Source of the DNA: Delphinus delphis
Taxonomy: Eukaryota > Chordata > Mammalia > Artiodactyla > Delphinidae
Assembly: GCF_949987515.2 (NCBI RefSeq)
Contig: NC_082694.2
Coordinates: 18,075,355-18,139,354 of the forward strand
Length of the DNA: 64,000 nt
Direction of reading: 5' to 3'
Position numbers and translations under genes: made by a program. Of the stretch, positions 11,767 to 22,000 are shown in pieces; position 1 is the first letter of the stretch, and every line of letters starts with the position of its first letter. The notes beneath the pieces were generated by a model. The model searched no databases. It was not told the origin of the DNA and was given only the letters and a program-made list of their open reading frames with translations.

Positions 11767-11991
11767 GCCTCTGCTAGGGCTTCCCTGGTGGTGCAGTGGT
11801 TGGGAACCCTCCTGCAGGGGACGTGGGTTCGTGCCCCGGTCGAGGAAGATCCCACAAGCCCCGGAGCGGCTGAGCCCCTGAGCCATGGCCGCTGAGCCTG
11901 CGCGTCCAGAGCCTGTGCTGCGCAACGGGAGAGACCACAGCAGTGAGAGGCCCGCATACCGCAAAAAAAAAAAAAAAAAAAGCCTCTGCTA
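11767..11991 (+). mobile_element. CHR-2-type SINE with target-site duplication
   Basis: The body (11777-11981) begins GGGCTTCCCTGGTGGTGCAG and contains TGGGTTCGTGCCCCGGTC (B box) and GAGCCATGGCCGCTGAGCC. It ends GAGAGGCCCGCATACCGC with a poly(A) of 19. The 10-bp duplication GCCTCTGCTA flanks it at 11767-11776 and 11982-11991. It is relatively GC-rich and little decayed, so fairly young. The 167- and 88-codon minus-strand frames over it are artefacts of its high GC. Confidence 0.95.
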
Positions 11992-12299
11992 AGTTTGGTT
12001 ATTAAACTGAGTAGTATATAAGACAAATTGAGAATCACATAGTGGTAGAGAAAGACATAAGATTTGTATGAATATCTAAGGGCTCTGACTGTAAAACCTA
12101 AACCAAGAATAGGATAAGCCCCGTGAAAAAATGATGAAGGGAACAAAGGGAACCTTTGAAAGGAGGTAAATTAATAAAAATGAGTATAGGAACACTATTT
12201 GAAGGATATAGTATGATATTAGCATATGCCAAAATTTTATTTGAATGATTTGGATACAGGAGGTAAACAAATGAAACACACATGGAAAGGGTTTACTCA

Positions 12300-12405
12300 T
12301 TAGTGAACAGGTACCGTACATCAGGGGTTTTATATTATATATATTGAATATATATAATTTAATATATATTATATGTACACATAATCTATGTTGTGTATAC
12401 ATATA

Positions 12406-12456
<51 letters not shown>
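12300..12456. repeat. TA-rich tract ending in (TG)n(TA)n
   Basis: Irregular TATA sequence from about 12330, then (TG)7 at 12405-12418 and an uninterrupted (TA)n of about 38 bp at 12418-12456. Confidence 0.92.
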
Positions 12457-12459
<3 letters not shown>

Positions 12460-12619
12460 ACAAAAATCTTGGAGGATATTATTATTTTCATCTAGGAGAC
12501 AGGAATTCAAATCACTTAATTTTCCAGGTCACATATTTCGGAGATGCAAGAATTGACCCTGAACCCATTTTCTTTTTTTTTTTTCTGTTTTTACATGTTA
12601 AGGGATCTAATTATTTATG

Positions 12620-12993
12620 TTAAATTGATTTTTTTAAAAATACATTTATTTATTTATTTTTGGCTGCATTGGGTCTTCATTACTGCACACCGGCTTTCTC
12701 TAGTTGCAGCGAGCAGGGGCTACTCTTCGTTGTGGTGCACAGGCTTCTTATTTTGGTGGCTTCTCTTGTGGAGTATGATCTCTAGGCACACAGGCTTCAG
12801 TAGTTGTGGCATGTAGGCTCAGTAGTTATGGTTCACAGCCTCTAGAGCGCAGACTCAGTAGTTGTAGCACACGGGCTTAGTTGCTCTGCGGCACGTGGGA
12901 TCTTCCCGGACTAGGGCTCAAACCTGTGACCCTTGCATTGGCAGGCGGATTCTTAACCACAGTGCCACCAGGGAAGCCCTTAAATTGATTTTT
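12620..12993 (-). mobile_element. Long CHR-class SINE with 14-bp target-site duplication
   Basis: On the plus strand it reads from a T-rich tail through TGGCTGCATTGGGTCTTCAT, several GCTCAGTAGTTxTGG internal subrepeats and GTGGGATCTTCCCGGACTAG, ending ACCACAGTGCCACCAGGGAA. This is the tRNA head of a CHR element on the minus strand with an extended internal body of about 345 bp. The duplication TTAAATTGATTTTT lies at 12620-12633 and 12980-12993. The right copy is also the first part of the neighbouring L1 tail, so the SINE landed in an existing L1 3' end. Confidence 0.93.
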
Positions 12994-13390
12994 ATTGGAG
13001 TATAGTTGCTTTACCATGTTGTGTTAGTTTCTGCTGTACAGCAAAGTAAATCAGTTATACATATACATATATCCACTATTTTAGATTATTTTCCCATATA
13101 GGTCATTACAGAGTATTGAGTAGAGTTCCCCTATGCTATACAGTAGGTCCTTATTAGTTATCTATTTTATATTTAGTAGTGTGTACATGTCAATCCCAAT
13201 CTCCCAGTTTATCCCTCCCTCCATTTCCCCCATGGTAACCATAAGGTTTTTTTCTACATTTGTTACTCTGTTTTGTAAATAAGTTCGTTTGTACCCTTTT
13301 TTTAAGATATCACATATAAGCGATATCATATGATATTTGTCTCTCCATCTGACTTAACTTCACTCAGTATGACAATCATTTCAACTTTCA
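12980..13390 (-). mobile_element. L1 3' UTR, cetartiodactyl type, 5'-truncated
   Basis: TTTTTATTGGAGTATAGTTG, CAGCAAAGTAAATCAGTTAT, GAGTATTGAGTAGAGTTCCC, ATACAGTAGGTCCTTATTAG and GACTTAACTTCACTCAGTAT appear in order. This is the reverse complement of the L1 3' UTR common in whales and even-toed ungulates. No ORF2 remains. Confidence 0.92.
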
Positions 13391-13599
13391 GTCTTATAAT
13401 CATATATGGAACAAATCTGTCCCTCACTGGATTGAGAGCATCTTTAAAATAAAGAAGAATTACAAGGGTTTGAAACTTTAAAAAAATATATTTGCCTTAT
13501 ATTGTTGTAATGTAGATGTGGTTTGAAATATCAGAAAGTGGAGGAATTAATTCTGTCCTGGGGTGGGCATGAGAGAAGCCTATACAGATGAGGAAATGT
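13391..13599. other. No recognisable feature
   Basis: Short spacer without a repeat or coding signature. Confidence 0.5.
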
Positions 13600-13725
13600 C
13601 TATCAGCCTGCAAGCTCAAAATAACTGGTCTTCTCTGTTTTATCCAATGCTTTGTTCCTGGGGTTGTATCAGTGTCCAGTACATGGTAACTGCTCAACAA
13701 ATATTTGTTGGTAAACTAATTTGGA
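13600..13725 (+). mobile_element. L2 LINE 3' end fragment
   Basis: CCTGCAAGCTC, a TGTTTTATCCAATGCTTTGT block, then CAGTGTCCAGTACATGGTAA and CTCAACAAATATTTGTTGG match the L2 3' terminus order in forward orientation. Confidence 0.65.
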
Positions 13726-14859
13726 ACCAGTGTGCAGATAATGAACTCACTGGGTTATAAACAGTAAATGTTTTTATTTTTCAAAAAAAAGTCCCCAATT
13801 TATCCCACCCAGACCCACTTCCATCTACTTAGTTATTACCTTCTCAGTATCCTTATGGTTTTAGCCATTTCTAAATAATCTCACTGTGGTTCCTAAAAGT
13901 ATTTTTTGATTGTGTTCAGAACTGTGATTTTATACACAATTCAAAATTATTTTTCTCTGTTTCCCATGGTACAAGCTACAGCAGGGGTGTTATTGGGACA
14001 AAATAAGGAAAAGGACAAAAGACACAGAGCTATCATGCTGAATGTTAGGGAGCACTTCTCGCCTTGGAGGTGATTGCTGCACTCTAATGTAATTTTTGTA
14101 CCTGATGTGGATTTGGCAGTGGAGTGGTGGAAATTTGAAGAGTCCTGAAGACAAAGGGCTCACTCCTGAGCAAGCCCCTATGGCTAGCCCCACATCCTGC
14201 TGCTCCCTTACAGTCCTGCAGAGCCCCAATACTTATGTCTCTTCAGAAACTCTGTTTCCTATTCTAAAAAGTACACTATGAATCAACAGGTCTCCTGGTT
14301 GAGCATTGTCCAACTGAGTCATACAATGAAAGCCCTCCTATTTTTCAGATACTCTTCAGTTTTAATTGTGATTCTGTTTAGATTCCCTTGGTATCCAGGA
14401 GGATGGGTACCATTATATTTGAGAAAAGGGTATGAAAAGAGAGAATAACCAGCCACTGTATTCCTACAAAAGACAGATCTGCTCTCCTTAGTAATTGGAT
14501 GTGGAACTGAAGATAAGGACTGGTGCCTGAATTATCAAATCCCTATGACTATGAGATCAAATCTCCAAGGTATACCTTGGCGAGAAAGACTGATACCACC
14601 TGGTCTTGGTTTATTTGACTTAAAATGTAGGACAAATGGATCACATATCCTCAGTCCTAATACTTCCTCACAATTCCAGGCCAAGAGTAATAATTCTTTA
14701 AAAAATTCCTGCTCCAAATTACTAAAAGAATAAGCAAATTAATGTAGTATTTTTAACCGTGTCAAAAAGCTGAGTAAGTTTGCCTTTGTAGAACTACACA
14801 GAGTGGGGAAGAATAATTCAGTGAGGAATTAGTAAGGAGGAAAGCAATAATTCAACTAA
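13726..14859. other. No recognisable gene or repeat
   Basis: Mixed-composition sequence. Around 14040-14270 and 14480-14700 it is less AT-rich and supports 60-79-codon frames on both strands. None has a recognisable protein motif, and the two-strand overlap argues against coding. Confidence 0.45.
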
Positions 14860-15115
14860 ACTATGGTTGCATAGAGTAAGATTGTATGAATGGACTGGGT
14901 TTTAAGAACAAGCTATGCAGAATGCTAAGATTTTGGACATTATTCTGAAGCCCTTGAAAAGGCACTGGAACAGGTGAAGTTGTGGAGAGATTTTATTGTG
15001 TCTATAATCAAAATATAATACCTATATATGCATCCAAGTTAGGATGGAAGGAAGGAAGTAATTTATGTAGTGAGATGGTGTAATATTTCAGGAAAGAGCT
15101 AAAGAATTTGATGTA
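14860..15115 (+). mobile_element. Old interspersed repeat, family A (unassigned), fragment
   Basis: GACTGGGTTTTAAGAACAAG, TTTTGGACATTATTCTGAAG, CCCTTGAAAAGGCACTGGAA and GAGATTTTATTGTGTCTATA follow a sequence order I recognise as a widespread ancient mammalian repeat (a block about an increase or decrease in weight-like GGACTTTxGxTTTTATTCTGA, then GCCATTGxAGGGTTTTxAGCA). I cannot name its family with confidence. Other pieces in this window are listed separately. Confidence 0.4.
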
Positions 15116-15138
15116 ATCACAAAGGGGGTGGAAATTTA

Positions 15139-15275
15139 AAAAAATATATATTAGAAAATATATATTTAAATATATATTAGAATATATATTTAAATATATA
15201 TTAGAATATATATTTTAAAAAATTATATATATATAATTTATATAATTTAAAAAATATATATATATAAATTATATC
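15139..15275. repeat. AT-only tandem/palindromic array
   Basis: Three near-identical units of about 22-24 bp built from ATATATATTAGAATATATAT and a TTTAAA spacer are followed by self-complementary ATTATATATATATAATTTAT blocks. The whole stretch is almost pure A/T and highly self-complementary. Confidence 0.85.
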
Positions 15276-16795
15276 AGATGTGGAGAATTTATTCCTAGTT
15301 AGGTGTGGTGGGCTGAAAGGAAAATGTTGTCTCCAGGATTCCTCTTAGAAAAAACCTGGAGTATGTAATTGTAGCTAACTAGGACAGGAAAGAACAGGTT
15401 TTATTTTAATAAATGTGAATTTGAGTTGTTTCTTTTTGTTACTTTAATATTTATGAATATGGAATGTCTTGATTCTGATAAAGGGTAACTTCATACACAC
15501 TATCTCAAGTTTATGGAAGCATTCCTACACCTATGTTGAGATGTATTTTCTATAGAACAATGAAAGATGCATAGTTTGTCTTTATCTACTTTGAAAATGT
15601 AGGGGATGAATCTTCATTGTTTGTCCTTGAAAAAAGTATATTATTTCTTTGTCTCTGCTACAAGAAGTCAAAACTCAAAGGGAGATGCATTACCACAAAT
15701 AACGCAGGGACAAGTATCTACACTTTGAAACCACCTTTGGCAAAGCTATTTATGTAAAATGAAGTCTGATCTGCCCTGCCTATTTATTACTCTGCCAATT
15801 TTTTTTATTGCAATTCATTTCTTTCCCTGTTCTTGTTTTTTTTTTTTTTTTCATCTTGGACTTCCCACATGAATTTTTAGTGGCCTGGCCTCAAAACACC
15901 ATAGAAGTAATGAAGTTTATATTTTGCTTGCAAAATCAGCACTGGAGGAAAAAAAAAATCAGCACTGGAGAGAATCACTTGCTTACAAATTGACCCTGGT
16001 AAGTTCTTAAAAGCTCAACCTCACCCCAACTTTCACATGTGAAAAATTGAAGAACTCTTGTAGATAACTCAGGTTACTTATATCGGTGTGACAGGATACA
16101 GGCAGATTGTAAATAGTCAGGAGGAAGATTGTACTTGGGATTTGTTTCTTAAGATTCTCTTCATCTCTGGGTGATGGAAGTCATCACTTCATCAAACATG
16201 GAATGAACATCTTTGTTCTGAGAATTGCTGAAATCACCACTATTTCATAAACAAGGAAAAATTCATAATATTTATTATTTTTTGCTTTATTTAGTATCTG
16301 TTTTACAAATTGATCATGCCTTGAATCTCTCCAGTAAATATTGTGGGTCAATATTTACTTAGCAAGAAGTGATAGAGCCTATCAGTGAGGAAGTTATTGT
16401 TCTGTTCAGAAGAGCCGGTGTTAATCCAGGAGTGGTGATAAACGTAGGCTAAGATAATGCAATATCAAGTGCTTAGTGTTAAATGGGTTAGTCAAGAAAG
16501 ACATCTGAATAGAAGTTTTGGGAACCATCTTCAACAAAGGAATAGAGATGGCTTTATGTTAAAAGTTTTGATGACTATGAGACCAAGAGAACTTAAAGCC
16601 CTTTCCATAAGTCAATGTCTTCTGAAGTACACATCTTTTAAAACTAGAATTTTATGGGAAATCTCAAAGGTGCATTTACAAAATTGTGGAAACATCCAAA
16701 TATTTATTTTACAAATATTTACTATATTAATTTTGCTGGCATTTAAGTTAGAATAAAATATAATAGACATAAATACTAAAATAAAGCATATTTAG
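15276..16795. other. No recognisable gene; minor low-complexity and one local duplication
   Basis: Contains a T tract at 15835-15851 and a 16-bp exact duplication flanking a short A run at 15932-15970. The 99-codon frame at 16457-16756 lacks recognisable features. Confidence 0.45.
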
Positions 16796-16799
16796 AGTC

Positions 16800-16990
16800 A
16801 AATCATGGTTTCCCTTTTATTTGTGATTATTTTGGATTTTTCTCAACGCTTCAATTTCATTATCTCAAAAATGGAGGAAACAACATTTTTCTCAGGGATC
16901 TTGAGGGATTTGAGTAAGAAAATGTATACAAAGCCCTTAGTATTGTGCCTGGCACAAAGAAAATACCAATATATGTCTGTTTTTCCTAAC
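16800..16990 (+). mobile_element. MIR SINE
   Basis: TCAATTTCATTATCTCAAAA, then GAGGGATTTGAGTAAGAAAA, CAAAGCCCTTAGTATTGTGC and CTGGCACAAAGAAAATACCA match the MIR core and 3' end, forward. Confidence 0.75.
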
Positions 16991-17289
16991 TTCTATCTCT
17001 ACATTTCAAAAGTATGATCCACAGAACAATAAGTCTATTAGATGTTTTGTGGAAAATGCTTAATTTTGTAACCTTACCCTTTGAGTGTATATTACTGACT
17101 AAAAAGACAGTTGGTATTTAATATTATTTCCTCCATGACTCTCATTTTGTAATGAGAGCAATAAACTATAAAAAGCAAATACTTTAAATAAAAAAATAGT
17201 TATTCAACCACAAAAATGGGATTCAGAGAGTCAGTTAATTAGTTCTGAGGGTCTATCGTCTCACCTGTAAAATTCTTTCATTACCCATT
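16991..17289. other. No recognisable feature
   Basis: AT-rich spacer with no repeat or coding signature. Confidence 0.5.
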
Positions 17290-17560
17290 GAATTAAAATT
17301 TATTGAGTGCTGATTACGTTGAAGATGTTGTGAGATTTTGAGGGTTAAGTTGTCTAAATATATAATCTATGAATTCAAGGAGCACAGCAGGGAGGAAACA
17401 AACAGCAAAATAAGAAAAACAATCCAAATGAAAATAAAGAGATTTGGAGCTTGAAATAGGCAAAATTATAAATAGCATGCATAGCATGGTTCTATGAGAC
17501 CAACATGCAGGACAGTCCTTCACCCTAGTGGGATTCAGAAAAACCTCATGGAGAAGTTGA
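17290..17560 (+). mobile_element. Possible family A / L2-like old repeat fragment
   Basis: TTTATTGAGTGCTGATTACG, TCAAGGAGCACAGCAGGGAG, GGAAACAAACAGC and TTCAGAAAAACCTCATGGAG keep the order of old mammalian elements that begin with a TTTATTGAGCACCTACTATG block. The assignment is tentative. Confidence 0.35.
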
Positions 17561-17619
17561 AACATTAATTCAAAAAGGTTACTTCATCAAACTTTGTAGT
17601 CAACTACCTCACCTCTTAC

Positions 17620-18425
17620 TTAAGGCATTTACTGATTTGTTTTCTGTCACTATATATTCATTTGGCTTGTCCTACAATTCCATAAAATTAAATGAGAAAA
17701 GTAGCTATTCTTTGTGTCTGACTACTTTCTTTCAGCATATTTTTGAGATTCATCCATATTTTTATGTATCAATAGTTTACTCTATTTTATGGCTGAGTAG
17801 TATTTCTTTGTATGACTATACCATAATTTTCCATTAACCTGATCATGAACATAAGGGTTGTTTCATATTTTCTTATTATTATGAATAAAGCTGAATAGGA
17901 TAATTTGTGTATAAGTCTTGTATTGACATGTTTTCATTTCTCTTGGATAATATCCAGGAGTGGGATTGCTGGGTCATATGATAGGTTTTTATTATAAATC
18001 AGGGTTTTTCAACCTCAGTTATATCGCCATTTGGGGCCAGATGATTACTGTGGGAGGCTGTCCCACACATTGTAGGATGTTCAGCAGCATCCTGGTCTCA
18101 ACTAACCTAGATGCCAGTGGCACTCCTTGCCAGTTGGGACAACCAAAAATTACTCTAGATATTGCCAAATGTCCCTTGGGAGGCAAAATCAGCTCCCAGT
18201 TGAGAATTACTGGTTTGCTTTATAAGAAAATGTCAAATAATTTTTGAAATACTTCTGCCAATAATATATATGTAGTGTCACATCCTTAATAATAGTATTG
18301 TCAGAATTCTTAATTCTAGTCATTAAAGGATGTATATATAATGATATGCCATCAGAGTTTTAATTTGCATTTGTTTGATTTCTAATGATAATAAGCACCT
18401 TTTAAAAGTCATTTTCTTTTTTATA
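17620..18425 (-). mobile_element. Old L1M 3' region, interrupted by a MER5A element
   Basis: TTTATGGCTGAGTAGTATTT, then TGAATAAAGCTGAATAGG, CAGGAGTGGGATTGCTGGGT and, after the MER5A insertion at 18000-18212, GTTTTAATTTGCATTTGTTT with TAATGATAATAAGCACCTTT reproduce the reverse-orientation 3' portion of an L1M element. Identity is low in the distal part. Confidence 0.8.
18000..18212 (-). mobile_element. MER5A-type hAT-Charlie MITE, inserted in an L1
   Basis: CAGGGTTTTTCAACCTCAGT at the left, GATGTTCAGCAGCATCCTGG, CCTAGATGCCAGTGGCACTC, GATATTGCCAAATGTCCCTT and CAGTTGAGAATTACTGG at the right give the full MER5A order on the minus strand. It splits the surrounding L1M, so it arrived later. An 8-bp target duplication is no longer clear. 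Confidence 0.92.
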
Positions 18426-18429
18426 TTCA

Positions 18430-19480
18430 AGTATTTTATTTTTAATGAAAATTTTACTTAGACAAGTGTGGATGAATACAGTTTTAAACATAAATCCTGC
18501 ATAAACTTTACCCAGTTGCACCCAACTGTAAAGTTTACAAAAACTATAGTACAATATCACATGGAGTTTACTGGAATTGATACAGCCTACCAATCTTATC
18601 AGATTCCACCAGCTTTACTTGTACTAAACTGTGTGTGTGTGCATGCATTTAGTTTTAAACAGTTTTATAACATGTGTAAGTTTGTGTATCTACCATCACA
18701 GTCAAAACGCTAAACAGTCCCATCATCACAAGAATCCCTGTTGCCTTCCTATCTCCTGCTCCATTTCCCTAAACCCTGGGAACCACTAATCTCTTCTCCA
18801 TTTCTAATATTTTCTTATCTCAAAAATGTCTTACAAATGAAACCACAAAATCTGTAAACTTTGGGACTGCCTTTTCTCATTTAGCATAATTTTCTAGAGA
18901 TCCATGTGTTTTCTCTGTATCAATATTTCATTCTTTTTATATTTGTAAGTAGTATTCCTTTGCCAGTGTATCTTATTATTCACCTGTTGAAGGACATCTG
19001 CACTTTTTTCCCATTTTGGATTATTACAAGTAAAGCTGCTATGAACATTTGTGTATTGACTGTTTTGTGAACATAAGTTTTCATTTTCTGGGATAAATGC
19101 CCATGAATGTAATTGCTTGTTAATATGGTAATTGCAAGTTTATCTTTATAAGAAACTGCCAAAATGTTTTACAGAGTGGCTGTACCATTTTACATTCCCA
19201 TCAGCAGTATATGGGTGATACATTTTTTTCATATCCTTACAGGATATGTTGTCAATATTTTTTTATTTTAGCCACTCTGATAGATGTATAGTGATATTTC
19301 ATTGTGGTTTTAATATACATTTACGCCATAGCTAATGATATCATAAATCTTTTCATGTGCTTATTTACCATTTATATGCCCTCTTCACTTCAATGTCTGT
19401 TTATGTTTTAGCCCAATTTCTTATTAAATTGCTTTTTTTCTGTTAGCTTTTGAAAGATCTTTATTATATTAGTCAGAGAA
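18430..19480 (-). mobile_element. Old L1M 3' region, second copy
   Basis: It begins with a GTGTATCTACCATCACAGTC block, CCCTGGGAACCACTAATCTC, then CACCTGTTGAAGGACATCTG, AGTAAAGCTGCTATGAACAT, TTTATAAGAAACTGCCAAAA, CAGAGTGGCTGTACCATTTT, CATTGTGGTTTTAATATACA and TTTTCATGTGCTTATTTACC. This is the 3' UTR and terminal ORF2 of an L1M element in reverse. It abuts another L1M 3' region on its left, so two separate insertions are stacked. Confidence 0.88.
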
Positions 19481-19485
19481 CAAAT

Positions 19486-19800
19486 ATGACATATATATGT
19501 ATATATATTATATATAAATTTTTAAAGGGTCTCAAATGTAAGTTGTTCACTATTGTTCATTGCACAGAACATACCCACTGGCCCATGCAAGTCCCCTCAA
19601 CTTATCATTTGTTCTCACTTTCATTTTTTCCCTTTGCCCTTCAACCCTGCTACCTGCAACCTGTCCCCTTCCCAGCCTTTGTCATGGGTTAGCACCCTAG
19701 TATATTTGCAACCTTAAAAATTGGGTTTTGTATGCCTGTGTTTTTAGATTCCATAAATGACGTGCTATAATATTATATATACATATATATACATATATAT
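19486..19800. other. TATA-rich tracts flanking a possible further L1M fragment
   Basis: Low-complexity TATA at 19490-19520 and 19770-19800. Between them, TGTTTTTAGATTCCATAAAT with a degraded TGACGTGCTATA resembles the L1 segment that reads TTTTTAGATTCCACATATAA. Weak. Confidence 0.4.
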
Positions 19801-20055
19801 ATTTATTTATTTATAAAGAGATTTATTATGTGGGATTGGCTCACACAATTATGGTGACTGAGAAGTCCTATGATCTGCTGTCTGCTAGCTAGAAGTCCAG
19901 GGAAGCTAGTGGTATAGTTCCAGTTCAAGCCTGAAGGCCTAAGAACCAGAGGAGCCAATGGTGTAAATCACCTGACAACCAGGAGCACTGATTCTAAGGG
20001 CAGGTGAACATGGACATCCCAGCTAGGTCCAATTTAAATCAAACTTACCTTGATT
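19800..20055 (-). mobile_element. ERVL-class LTR, MLT2 type, 3' portion
   Basis: AAAGAGATTTATTATGTGGG, GATTGGCTCACACAATTATG, GACTGAGAAGTCCTATGATC, GCTAGAAGTCCAGGGAAGC, AGTTCCAGTTCAAGCCTGAA and GGCCTAAGAACCAGAGGAG are the reverse complement of the 3' half of an MLT2-type LTR, the same class as the one at 10.9-11.4 kb. The adjacent TATA tract occupies the place of the LTR's own TATA-rich segment. The 5' part is missing. Confidence 0.8.
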
Positions 20056-20089
20056 AGCTTTAACATGTAGGTTTGGCCTATATTTATGA

Positions 20090-20785
20090 GCTGTGGTTCC
20101 AACTGCCATTTAATTTTCTGAACTTTTGTGGTATTATGTTGTGTGTTTGGTTTATCTGGTGCTGCTGGGGCATGTACTTCTCCTTATGTTGCTGCCTGAG
20201 ACAAAGAAAGAGGTCCCCAGGCTGGACTCTGGGTGTTTTACAATTAGGGAGAGGAGTCTCAGGCCTGAGGGGATAAAGAGTCTTCCCTGGCTGGACAATT
20301 TGTGTGCTGGTATCTCTTTGCCCATGACCCTGAGATGCACCAATGTCTCTGGGCAGATGATGGAAGTCTGAGGTCCCTGGGACAAAAAGACCCATGGTAT
20401 CCCAAGACCTGGCAGCTTGTTGTGGCTGAGTTTTTCTTTCAGGTTCCACTCTACCACATCACTATCTCTCTTGGGGAAATCTCAGGCATGGAGGGGAAAG
20501 AGAACATTTCCTCTGGCCACTTATTGATAGCAGGTCTACTTATAGATCCCTCTTGCAGGTGGCTGTCTGGCTCAGCTGATGTTTTCAGAAAGATACCTGT
20601 TTGGCCTTGGGGAGGAATAAGCTTCTCTGTACAACATCTGTTATTAAACTGGGGATCAGAAATGCTAGGTATGGGTTGTCCGTTTGGTTGGGTATATAAA
20701 ACATCCTGTTGCTGTGTTGTCACTCCAGTCCTGAGGTCTATAGCAAGTTTGCTTCCTCTGTATCATCTTGTCTGCACTTAAAATG
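20090..20785. other. Unassigned, less AT-rich block, probably an old retroelement piece
   Basis: Clearly richer in G/C than its surroundings and open in several frames on both strands (up to 159 codons plus, 121 codons minus), which suggests composition rather than coding. Read on the minus strand from the right end, the text AGACAAGATGATACAGAGGA resembles the start of some L1 5' UTRs, and an old L1M region follows on the right. A plus-strand GGGTATATAAAACAT (20690-20704) is TATA-like and could equally be part of an LTR. I do not recognise any encoded protein. Confidence 0.35.
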
Positions 20786-20849
20786 CCAGTTATATTTTAG
20801 AGCAATTAAAACTAAAAAAATAAATAACTTTTATTTTACACTTATTCCA

Positions 20850-22000
20850 CTTTCAAAGTTTCATTTATTTATGTCAGGCAGAACTTCTTTCTATTTAAAA
20901 AACTTTCTTCAATATTTCTTACAGAGTTGGCTTATTGGAAGTAAACTGTCAGTTTTTATCGGAGAATTTTAAAATTTTGTCTTCATTTTTGAGATACTTC
21001 ACTGGGTATAGAATTCACAGTTGACAGGGTTTTATTTGTTTGTTAGTTTACTCTTTTCCTTTTTCATTCTAAAAAGGTCACTATTTCTTTATAGACTGCA
21101 TAGTTTCCAAAAAGAAGTTTCTAATACTTACCATTATACCTCTGTGTGTTAAATGGTTGTTTTCTTTATCTGTCTCATTGTCTTAATTTTTATCATATTA
21201 AATATGACATATTTGGATGTTTTGGTTTGGTTTGGTATTTTTAGTCTGTTATTAATTTTTTGGAAACATTTTAACCATTATTTCTTCAAATAATTTTTTG
21301 CCCTTTCTTCTGAGATTCCATTTACTTACATGTTAGCCCAATAGATATTGCCACACATTTCTTCTCCCAAATATCTAAAAGCTATGTTGGGTTTTTTTTC
21401 ACTTTTTCTTTTTATATTTCAGTAATTATTATTGTCCTGTCTTCAGGGTCACTTATTCTTTCATTAATTGTGTTGTGTCTATTGATGAGCCCATCAAAGT
21501 CAGACTGCCCCTGTGTTACCTTTTATTTAATTTTACCCAGCTTATCTTATGCATTGTCTACCTGTTTAGTTTGGGCCCTTAACATGTTTAACATAATTAT
21601 TTAAAATTTCCTGTTGTATATTTTCAACATATGTGTCATACACATAGGTTCTAATGGTCTCTTTGTTTTTTTTGTAGTTTATTTTTTTTCTTGCCTTTTC
21701 TTACATCACCTAACTTTTGGCTGAAAGAGGGACATGTTATGTAAAACAGTAGAGGCTGAGGTAAAGAGTCTTTATGTATGATGATTAATGCTGCTTGATT
21801 TCTGCTATTATTTTAGTGTTGGGGCTTATGTCAATCTAATTGAGAATTGAGCTGGCCTATTGTTGCTAGGGTAGCACAGATTTCAAATTCTTCTTGATAC
21901 TTGATATTTAGGTTATAGATTGGGATTCCAGAAGTTATTTTCTCAATGTCTGTTCTGTTCAACATTTCACTTTTATTTGTTTTCCTTTCTCATTACATCT
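20850..22000 (-). mobile_element. Old L1M-like 5' region (tentative)
   Basis: GGAAACATTTTAACCATTAT, TTCTTCAAATAATTTTTTGC, CTGAGATTCCATTTACTTAC, ATATTTCAGTAATTATTATT and TTCAACATATGTGTCATACA follow the order seen in reverse-orientation L1M/HAL1 5' or ORF1 regions that read TTATCTCTTCAAATATTGCT and TAATTCCAACATCTGTGTCA. Divergence is high. Confidence 0.5.

Noticed and set aside
11643..12146. 167-codon minus-strand open frame, the longest in the window
   Set aside because: It runs straight through the CHR-2 SINE and its poly(A) tail (giving a run of Phe), and has no recognisable protein outside it.
15139..15275. Possible CRISPR-like spaced repeats
   Set aside because: Units are contiguous A/T repeats without unique spacers, and the organism is a mammal.
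20302..20781. 159-codon plus-strand open frame with 121-, 101- and 90-codon frames on the other strand
   Set aside because: Simultaneous openness on both strands points to composition, not coding. No recognisable motif.
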